Assembly: GCA_008477525.1 (NCBI GenBank)
Contig: SPDT01000007.1
Location: 6,262,001-6,326,000, forward strand
DNA: 64,000 bases
Direction of reading: 5' to 3'
Source of the DNA: Hypomyces perniciosus
Lineage: Eukaryota; Ascomycota; Sordariomycetes; Hypocreales; Hypocreaceae
Under the pieces are notes generated by a model. The model had not been told where the DNA came from and searched no databases. It was given only the letters and a program-made list of their open reading frames with translations. Positions 55,271 to 64,000 of the stretch are shown here, piece by piece. Both the position numbers and the translations under genes were made by a program. The stretch's first letter is position 1; every line of letters begins with the position of its first letter.

Positions 55271-58065
55271 GAGTAGTGCTATTTATACAGATAAAAATTG
55301 CTATTTATATAGATAGTCCATGCGCCACCCGCAAAAATCTCCCTATAGCTCTTTACACTCTACAACTTAATTCTTTATATAACAGCTATTTACAGTATAT
55401 TAGATTACTTTAAATAATAAGTCTTTATTATCCCCTTTATTTACTTATATAAAGGCTAACTATTCTCCCGGCTGTATAGCTGGCATAATTTTATTAATCC
55501 CCTTTTTAATTCTAGCTAAAGCTGTGGCTAAGATACGGCTTTGTCGTTGCAATGTTTTGGCGACCCGCAAGCCTCTGCGGCCCCTAGAACGCTCAGATGA
55601 CGATCTAGAGCTTTGTGGCGTCTGCTGTAAGCTAACAGAGCTATCTATCTCGAATTGTAAAGGGGCTTGCTGGATACTGGGGTCTAGTCGGCGTATAGGC
55701 GGTCGCCCCCTAGGTTGCCCTTTAGGTCGCCTTTGCCCTTTCTGTAATTGCTGTAACTGTTAAGGTTGTTGAGTCTGTTAAGTCTGTTGAGTCTGTTGTA
55801 TAAGACTAATACTATCCCCGCTACTGTTATTACTGCTATTAACAGCTTGAAGTGTAACTGGTATAGGCAGTTTCCTATTATTCGGCAATTAGGGTCTTTT
55901 ATAGAGATTTCGAACAATATTAGGGTTTTAGATATAAAGGAGCAGTTTATCTAGATCCTAGTGTATGCAACTATTAATAGGATTCCCTATATAAAACAGT
56001 AATAGACTTACTAAAGGCTTTACAAGCTACTATCGCGGATATATATTATATTTACTTAAAGGCTTACTAGCTTTAAGCCTTTAAAAGATAAAATGACTGC
56101 ATAGTAAAGTGTATTATTGCATGAAAGTGCTGTAATAAAGTTAAAGCGGCTTTAGCTTTTTCTATATAGGCAAGGCAGTAATAGCAATTTAATATTACTG
56201 GGCAAAGAGGTCGATAACTGTATAACTAATATATATTGCAATATCGCCAAGCTACTATTACTGTATTATAAAGTTGGTGCGTTAATGTATCTATATAGAG
56301 GTAGCTTTTTAGATATAGTCTCGCTTTTTCTTTTAAATTATCTATAGCAGTACTGTATAAAGATATAAAAGGTTACCAGTGCCTAAGACTAGATAAGTCT
56401 TTATATCTTTATAGGCTATTTTAACTAAACTATTAACCTGTTAGCCAAAATTGCAGTACTATTTAATATAGCAATAAGCCTATTAAAGTCAGAAAGGTAT
56501 ATATTCGCGAAAAATATAGCGTAAAATATATACCTATATAGGATTATATATTAACCTTATTGCAGTTTAAGTTAACTCGAAATTAACTTCTTTATTAGTA
56601 TAAATTATACGCTTTTACGCCTTATATATACTATTAGAGCTATACTTGCATTTAGTTAAAGTAAAGCTTAAAATGCCTTGCTTAATATTATTTTATATTA
56701 CAGCTTAAGTATTAAGATTATCGTTAATAGCATTATTATTATTATTATTATCTATATTGTTATTATTTTTCCCTAGCTTTTTCTATTATAATTTAATCTT
56801 AGCCTTAATATTAGCGTTAATATAGTATATATAGAGCTGCTGTTATATATTTAGAAAAATACACCTAAATGCGTTTTTAAGGGCCTGCTCTTTATCTGTA
56901 ATTGCGATAATTAAGGCTAGGGCGCTAATTGCAGTGCAGAGTGAATCTAGCTGCTTATAGAGCCATTAAAAGCCGTCTTCTTTTTCTGTATTAATAAGGC
57001 TAGAGGCGACATTGGCGACAGACTTCTAGTTAATAATTCCAGTCGCTTAGAATAGATATATATTAAATCTATTAGTTTTATATAGATTATTAAATCCTAG
57101 TATTTCAGGGAACTGCTTTTATATTATCTTATATTATAGATCTATCTAGAAAACGCCTTTAATTTTATTATTAGGATTAAATTTAATATAGTAATAAAAA
57201 TAACTATTTTACAGGTATTTAATCTAGGCTTGGGTTACTGTAAGGCCTTTAAAACCTTCTTTGCGGATCTTTTAATAGTTATTATAGATATCTTTTTAAT
57301 AAAAGAACACGTAATTGGCAGGACTTGAATCTTTAATAATATCAGTTATCTTATAGGCAGGAAGTGCTTTATACTTAGAGAGGTTATACTTAAGTATAAG
57401 CTGGTCTTGAGTTCGCCGATAATATATAATATAGGCAGAAAGGTTAAAAGATAGGGGGTAATTATATAAGTGGCAGTTAATATAATAAGACTACTTTTAG
57501 TTAGATCTTTTCGTTACTGTTACTATTAATTTAAAGGGGCAGTTAGTCTTTTGCGTTAATGGCTTTTATATACTAGTGCTTATAAAAGTCGGCTTTTTAA
57601 AACGATTGCAATGGAGGTTATAGTATATTTTGATTGTAGTTCCGTTTACCTCGCGAGGCGAGGAGCTATTCCTGATAATAATAGCTGCGCTATTACCGAG
57701 AAAGAAATCTTACAGGAAAGAGATTAAATTGTTAAAAGAATTAAATAGAGGAGATAGTGGCGGAGGTAGGATTTTATAGTTAGGTTCAGGTAAATCTAGT
57801 AGCTTTAAAGGCAACTGTAGCCAGCTATGGTTTTTACTATTAAGATTAAGGCGTTTAATAAGATTAGAGCGAGTTATCTTTTTAGACTGAGTTAATAAAG
57901 GGTTAACAGGGATATCTATTATTGTAATGGCGCTGATAATATTGCTATAGTGGTGTTGCTATGGTTTAAGTTGCAGAGTATAAGGAGCTGTAGGGAGATT
58001 TTTGCGGGTAGCGCACGGACTATCTGTATAAATAGCAATTTTTATCTGTATAAATAGCACTACTC
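55271..58065 (-). mobile_element. MULE (Mutator-like) DNA transposon with 83-bp TIRs
   Basis: The ends are near-perfect inverted repeats of about 83 bp (GAGTAGTGCTATTTATACAG at the left, complement at the right), differing at a few transitions. TA lies just outside both ends, but a longer duplication typical of MULEs could not be made out. The body codes a degraded MULE transposase on the minus strand. The element interrupts the minus-strand gypsy element between its integrase and RT/RNase H. Confidence 0.85.
55494..57970 (-). pseudogene. MULE transposase, stop-ridden
   Basis: In minus-strand order there is a FAR1/WRKY-type N-terminal part (SSPREVNGTTIKIYYNLHCN, then TNCPFKLIVTVTKRSN). Then comes the PF10551-type core: FNNLYKTNRFNIYLF, ATGIINQKSVANVASSLINT, EKEDGF, ITDKEQALKNAF and INANIKAKIK. 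The C-terminal tail is basic and Gln-rich, with an AT-hook-like RGRPPIRRLDPS and SRGRRGLRVAKT, ending AIQPGE. Domain order and spacing fit Hop-like fungal MULEs, but many TAA/TAG codons interrupt the frame. The C-terminal ~100 codons remain open and GC-richer. Confidence 0.75.
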
Positions 58066-58067
58066 TA

Positions 58068-59039
58068 TTTTTATAGTTAATATATACTTTAACTTTATAT
58101 ATTCCTTTTAATAAATAATATTACTATTCTTTAAATATAAAAATAATAGTAAGGAATTCTTTATTATATATTAGGGAGTTTAATTCTATATTATATAGTA
58201 TTTTAAAGTAAAAGGCAATAAAGTATAGTTTACTATTTTTATTTTTTTAATTAAATTAAGCTTTTACAGTAAAGTTAAAAGCATTGATTTTAACTTTTAT
58301 TTTTTTAAATAAATTAAATATAATAAATATAGGTTTTTCTAAAATAAGCTGCTTAAATTTATTAAATATATCCTATATATTTAATGCCTATAAAACCTTT
58401 TAATCTTTTTTAATAAATTTATAGAAAGTTTATGCAATACTTTTATAGTTTTTAATAAATTATTAATAATAGTTAGTAAGTTTTAAAAAGCTTTAGACTT
58501 TTTTAACTATTATAGGTATAGGTTAGTCTTTTACTATTTATACCTTTAACGGATTTATATAGATTTCTTTAAACGTAATAATATACTTTAAGAAAGTAAC
58601 TTTCTATATATAGAATTTATATTTCTCTAGTTTTATAATAATTTAATATTTTATAATATCTATATTACTTTATAAATATATACTTTATATTTTTTAAAGG
58701 TATTTAAAAAGATTAAGATATTATTTAAGTAAATAATTATAAAGATATTAAAATATTCTTTTAACATATTATTAATTATTTTTTAAAATATTATAGGGGC
58801 GTTAATAAAACTGAAAGGTATAATTAAATATTTAAATAAACTGTATTTAATTTAAAATACAATTATCTATTTATATCCTTTTTTAATTTAAATAAAGTTA
58901 TAAACGCCTTTAAAGTCCAGCACTATAAACTATTTTTCCTATATAGTCTATCCTATAATTTTATAATTAATAGTAGTGGAGTTCTATCTTTAATAGTAGC
59001 TTTATTAAGCTATTAATAGTTTATAATTAACTATAATTT
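58068..59039 (-). mobile_element. Ty3/gypsy reverse transcriptase region, RIP-degraded
   Basis: Reverse-strand reading gives FIVLDFKGVYNFI, IPFSFINAPIIF, NMLKEYFNIFIIIYLNNILI, then SIYRKLLSLKYIITFKEIYI. These match VLDLKGAYNLIRI, MPFGLTNAPATFQ, YLDDILIFS and VSFLGYIIS-EGI of gypsy RT. The catalytic YLDD is YLNN through G-to-A change. Solo LTR F interrupts the N-terminal part. Confidence 0.82.
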
Positions 59040-59620
59040 TGTTAGAATAACAAAGTTATACTGAACCTTATTTAAGTGCAGCTTCTAGGAAGGTGCACTT
59101 AACGCAGCAATAAGGAAACGACTGAGAGTCTAGTTGGGTTAACAATAGATAAACAATTGAATTATAAACGATCTAATAGCTAGAAGCTATAGAATATCTA
59201 GTGTATGTGCGGCTGGTGTAGAAGTGAATTGTATAAACAATAGCTTTGTCTTCTACAATAGTCCTCCGACCTAATAATAGGTGTGCGGTGGCAGAATTGG
59301 GTTTGTGGCCGCATTCCTATTTTCCGCAAAATTCATTTGTATGTAAAATCGGTCAAATCGACTCACGGCCATACAAACGGGAAACCATTTTGGTCAGATT
59401 TTTCACAATGGCCATTATGCCCATTATATTGAGTCTAGGGTAGGCGGGGTAGCTAATCCTAGCTTAATTGTTATCGTTGAGGATAACAGAAATTTCCTGA
59501 CTTACACCGAAGTTCCTCCGGAACTCGGTCCTAGCGTCGGGCCTAATTCCGGGTCTAGCCAGAATAGGAAGGTTACCCAATTACACAGAAATCCTTGCTT
59601 TTTAGCCCTCCTTTTTAACA
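59040..59620 (-). mobile_element. solo copia LTR copy F with perfect 5-bp target duplication
   Basis: TGTTAGAATAACAAAG to CTTTTTAACA, 581 bp, minus orientation, flanked by AATTT at 59035-59039 and 59621-59625. It is one of the least decayed copies and very similar to copies A and D. Confidence 0.92.
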
Positions 59621-59625
59621 AATTT

Positions 59626-62387
59626 ACTTTTTTTCTTTAATATAAATATAATAAAGTAGCCTGCTTTTAATAAAGAGAGTCGAATATACCCTTTGATTAA
59701 TATATTATCTAAATAATTACATAGGCTTTTAAGCTTTTTTTTCTTTAAATTATAAATTTTATAAAAGGTAATACTTATATTATCTTTAAGTTTAATTATA
59801 TAGTTTTATTAACTGTATTCTAGTAATTTTATATTAAATATTTCCTTAAATAATTTATTATACTTCTAGTATTTTTTAAAAATATTCTGCAGCTATTTTA
59901 ATAGCGCTAATATTTTAAGGCTTTTTATTTTAAGCATTTTATTAATATTATTAAATGCTTTTTATAAAAAGGTAATTATTTTTTAGATTTATTTATCTTT
60001 TCCTTTACTTTATTTAAATTTTATCTTTAAGTGGATTATTTCTATAATTAAATTAATGGTAACTTTTTTAATTCTTTTCTTTAATATACCTAAGCGTTTT
60101 ATATAGGATTTCTGCCCTGCAGCTAAAACTTTTCTAATAGTTTTAATTGCTAAGGAAGCTTTACTATTACACTAATAAAGTTAGCCTTTTTCCTAGTTAA
60201 TATTAAAGTTATTGCGTTTTAATTAAAGATAATTAAAAATAATCTTATATTTATTAATATTCGCTATATTATAAAAAACTATTTTTTTATATTTAGCGAT
60301 TTTAAGTTTATAATAATTAATCTTTTACTTAACTTATTTATTATTATATATAAAAGCTCCTCTTTCTATTTAATAAAATTAATATAGTCTAGTTTTCTTT
60401 TTTTAAAGTAACTGTAAGCGATTTATAGTTATAGGTGCAATAAAATTGCCTATCACTCCGCTATTTATTAATATATATAGCCGATATCCCTTAACTATTA
60501 TCTTTAATTTAAAATATAGTAAATTTCTATTATTACTTTTATTATTTAATATTTTAAAAGATATAATTTATTAATTATTACTTTATAGCCCTTTTATAGG
60601 TAATATTAATTATTTCCTAATTTTCTTTTTTTTGCGTAAATTTTACAGTTAATTAAGATTCTTTAAAGTAAATGCTACTTTCTTTTATTATAGGCAGTTC
60701 CTTTATAAGTAATAAAGTTAAACTGGTTTTAATGCAGTTCCCTTATAATTTAATTAATCTTTCTGTCTTTTAAGGTAAGTTTATACTTTATATACATTTA
60801 TATTTATTACTTTTAAAGCTTTTCTTATAAGTAGATAATATATTTATCCTTTTAATAGTATATATAATCTAGCAATAAATATAAAGTATTATTAATTTAT
60901 TATAAATGCTAATCTTATAATTCATTTCGTTTATATATAATATATTTTAAGTTATTGCACTTTAAATAATATTATTAATTATATTTAAACTTTCTATTAT
61001 AGCAGAAATGCTATTTTATTAATTTCTTTTAGCGGTAAATATAATATCCTCTAGACTTATATCCTTTAAGTCTTTATAGCTGACAATATTCCTTTAAGGT
61101 TTTAGTATTTAATTTAATAATAATAATTTTAAGGTTTTAATATTATATAGTTATAATTTATTTTTTAAAAGTATTATAACCCTATACCTATTTTATAAAG
61201 TAAAACAGGATTTTAATTAGAAATATATTATACTTTACTTTCTTTTAAAAGTATACTATATACCTATATATAATATAAGTAATTTAAGATATAGTATAAT
61301 GTTTTTTATAAATAGGGTTATTTGCAGTATAGTTTTTTTATATATAGAAATATACTGGTTCCGCTTATATAGCTAAAGCAGCTAGAATTATTTAGATAGC
61401 TATTTTATTATTAGCTTTATCTTATATATAGAGTTATTTATATAAGTATAGGTTTAACCTGTTTTATTATATACTTATAGTAACTCTTTTAATTAAATTT
61501 AGGTAATATTTATTTAATTTACCTTTAAAGTTACTGTTTATAAGTAATATATTTTCTAGTTCTAAAAGTATAGTACTATATAGTAATAGTCTATATTATA
61601 AAGGGTTATTTTTATCTTTATTATTAAAGTTACGACTACTAGTTTATCTTTTATTGCCTATAGTAATTTAATTAAAATATTAATAGTTAATTATAGCGAC
61701 TATTTATTTATTTAGGATATTATTATCTTTAACTTTATATAACTAAAGTTTAAATTTTATTTTATTAAACTATCTAAGTATAATAAATATTTATTTACTT
61801 TATTTTTTCTAAAAATACCTTTAAAAGTTAAAAACCTAAGTCTTAACTAATATCCCTTTCAGTTTATTATAAATATCTTTCTAGGTTATTTTAAGTATTA
61901 TCTGCTTTTATTTTTACTAGATTTATAAGTCAAGCAGCTATTATTATAATATACAGTCTAGCTAAATAATATATAATTAATAGTTTTTAAAATTATATTA
62001 ACTTTTTATTTAAGTTTTAGCGTAAGCTTTTAAAGTTTATTAGTTCTTAGCTTTTATAAAGCTTTATAGTCCTTTTAAAAAGTATTTTAATTTATTATAG
62101 TTATAATAAATAACCTTTGCTTTTCCTTTTTAAATAGCACTTAAATTTATTTAACTAGGTCTTTTATTATTAAAATTAATAATATATTTTTATTGCTTTT
62201 TGCTTTAATTTATATATCCTTAATATTTATAAACTTATTTAGACTACTATTATCCTTTCTTTATATTTAAATAGAGTTTATAAAGTAAATTATTTACGTT
62301 TATGCATTTTTTAATAAACTTAATAATGCCTTTATTATAAGGGAATTTATAGGCTTCCCTTTTAACTTTTAATTTAAGTTTATTATA
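59626..62387 (-). mobile_element. Ty3/gypsy protease/gag side, RIP-degraded
   Basis: It continues the minus-strand gypsy element beyond LTR F. Near 60420-60480 the minus strand reads LINSGVIGNFIAP, a decayed aspartic-protease active site (LIDSGATGNFI). The remainder to about 62390 is extreme AT-rich sequence in which I recognise nothing; it may include gag, the 5' LTR or other old repeats. Confidence 0.6.
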
Positions 62388-62549
62388 TATCACGGCACAT
62401 GGAACAGCGGGTCAAGGTAATATCTTTATTGTGCCTTGAATAAGGCAAGAAGCTATAAGAATGTGGTTTAAAGGTGTAGGACCAAGTCATTACATGAGGA
62501 CGCACGTAATGCTAATAAGTCATCAGAGGGCAGGTTTGGTGCTATAACA
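62388..62549 (-). mobile_element. gypsy chromovirus 3' LTR (162 bp)
   Basis: On the minus strand it runs TGTTATAGCACC to GTGCCGTGATA (from ...TGACA), about 162 bp and GC-richer than its surroundings. A polypurine tract directly precedes it on that strand. Confidence 0.65.
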
Positions 62550-62552
62550 GTA

Positions 62553-62564
62553 CCCCCCCCTTTT
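62553..62564 (-). other. polypurine tract of the gypsy element
   Basis: AAAAGGGGGGGG on the minus strand, three bases before the LTR start. This is the expected primer site for plus-strand synthesis and fixes the element's orientation. Confidence 0.7.
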
Positions 62565-64000
62565 CAAACTCTATTTGCCCCTAAATAGCTATTCTAAGAC
62601 TATATATATTCTAATCCTCCTATTATATCAATTCCGTCGTAAGCGGCTACTGCATCGCGGGTCTGGCTAGTCGGTTATCTTCCTCTTCTTAACCCAGGCA
62701 GGCAGGCTGGGCTTGTCGGGGTTTTTTATATGGTATTTTAAAAGGGCAGCGTCTTATCCTTTTAAATCTTTTACGGGTTGCCAGCTTAATGCATGGTGTT
62801 TCCAGGCTATATAATAGTGTAGGCTATCTTTATTATAGTAGTCAAGGATCTAATCGAATTCCCACTTTTCTACCATTTCATTTATCTTATTATCTCTTTT
62901 AAAGACTTATCCCCGCATATTCTTATTCTCTCGCTTATTAATAGTATCTTATCCCGGCAAATATATCTATTAGCCTACTTTATTAACTGTTAATAGTCTA
63001 AAAAGAGAGTTATAGAATACAGGGAAAATGCAGATGCAGTTAGGGAGTTTAAGTCAGCAAGCTTAAAGGTATATATTAAAGATTTTATATAGGCCTACCC
63101 ATTTATTATCTCCCTTCTTTATTAGGCGGTTTATTTTAAAGTATTCAGTCTTTAACTATACCTTTTTATTAACTGTAAATTAATATAAGTCCTCCTTTAA
63201 TATATTAGCTGCAGCTTTATATTAGGCGATTGATTGTGCTGTAAAGGCTTTCAGTTAATTTAGGATTTATTAGAAATGCTTAGCTATAGTGTTTACTTTA
63301 TAAAAACTCCTCTTTTAGGCGAGAAATAAGTTTAGCGGGTAAGGGTTTAAGGGCTTAACTTTTAGGCGCAGGTGAAAACCGTAATTTGCAAAAAACAGTA
63401 AAGTCCCTATTATCTCAGATATTTAATTATTCTAAGCAAACTCCGCAAATAATAACCAGTCTACTTAATTATTTTAATAAAAACTTATAAACTGCCTAAA
63501 ATACTATTTTACCTTTATATTTAACTATTTAATCTAGCTATTAATCTTTAAATAATAGGCTAAAGAATATTTAAAGTAAATTCTAAATTATTAAAATAAC
63601 TGCTTCTAGAACTTAAATATAAACTAGGTACCCTAGTCTAATATAATTATTTCTGGGGCTTTATATAAAGTATAGATATATAAAATAAAGGCATTAGTAA
63701 GTTTTTCGGCATTAAGTGTGCAGGTAGCGATAAAATAGCGTATCTTTATTAAACAGTATACTACTATAAAGATATTCTTATAGACTAAGCCTTGCCAGTT
63801 ATAGTTAGGCAGTAGTATAATATAGTCTATTAAGATATTACTTTAGGCCTAGAATAGTATTAGTAATAGTTTTAGGAATCCTAGGGGAGCAGATTTATTT
63901 AACTTTATTTAAAAGTATAGGTTATAACTTTTAATAAAAGTGTTAATATTAACTGACATTTATAGCTATTAGTATATATAGTTAAAGAGGTCTAGCGTTT
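62565..64000 (-). mobile_element. gypsy chromovirus integrase C terminus and chromodomain, partial
   Basis: The minus strand reads KTEYFKINRLIKKGDNKWVG, then CIFPVFYNSLFRLL (from HPVFHVSLL), then INEMVEKWEFD, ILDYYNKDSLHYYIAWKHHA and LSWQPVKDLKG. This matches the chromodomain consensus VE-ILD-R---LQYLVKWKGY---TWEP-ENL. Stops are frequent. The element continues beyond the window. Confidence 0.75.

Noticed and set aside
55269..58067. hAT or Tc1/mariner assignment of the TIR element
   Set aside because: TA at both borders hinted at mariner, and TAGAG ends at hAT. The internal transposase carries the MULE core (YKTNRF, ATG-NQKS, TDKEQAL), which decides the class.
44156..59443. Same 65-codon frame at 44156-44353 (minus) and 59246-59443 (plus)
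   Set aside because: Both are the antisense of the same LTR. The identity follows from LTR copy number, and there is no evidence of a coding function.

Overview
The window looks like a chromosome segment of a filamentous ascomycete, most likely Eurotiales (Aspergillus/Penicillium-like). The signs are introns of 44-75 nt with GTRNGT donors and CTRAY branch points, a Zn2Cys6 regulator, an Edc4-type decapping scaffold, a fungal NLR, and dense short palindromes of the TACGGAGTA/TACTTCGTA type in intergenic DNA. Nothing was computed or searched. Gene models come from reading frames, splice signals and remembered family features.

Layout. From 1 to about 29 kb is ordinary gene-bearing DNA: a Zn2Cys6 regulator (1184-3312, minus), a decayed cysteine-rich one-TM surface protein (6437-7718), a small secreted protein (10946-11452), an HSL-type alpha/beta hydrolase (12072-13168), an IFI6/27-like membrane peptide (13921-14432), a one-TM acidic protein (15400-17658), a hidden two-TM protein (18101-18616, minus), the Edc4/Ge-1-like scaffold (19881-24743) and a cytochrome P450 (27482-29131, minus). 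From 29 to 41.5 kb is an accessory NLR locus: two relics of a nucleoside-phosphorylase-like (PNP_UDP) domain, a secreted-protein gene with a probable frameshift, and an intact PNP_UDP protein (minus) divergent from a NACHT-ankyrin NLR (plus).

The PNP_UDP protein ends in a motif (GSGDITIHGGLTFGGD) that reappears at the N terminus of the NLR (GKGDMTIHGPVTFAGVD). This is the architecture of fungal amyloid-signalling effector/NLR pairs. The NLR is broken: an 825-bp retroposon-like insert with a 14-bp target-site duplication sits right at the Walker A codons, a 1-nt frameshift follows, and a stop lies in the ankyrin repeats. The insert carries an array of about ten small hairpins with GNRA-type loops and compensating stem changes.

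From about 42 kb to the end is an AT-rich, RIP-like transposon graveyard. It holds a nearly complete Ty1/copia element (46393-53705, minus), a second copia 3' end in tail-to-tail orientation, a Ty3/gypsy element (minus) interrupted by a MULE with 83-bp terminal inverted repeats, much fresher copies of the ~580-bp copia LTR (three with recognisable 5-bp target duplications), and at the right end a gypsy chromovirus with its LTR, polypurine tract and degraded integrase/chromodomain. I found no tRNA, rRNA or telomere repeats.
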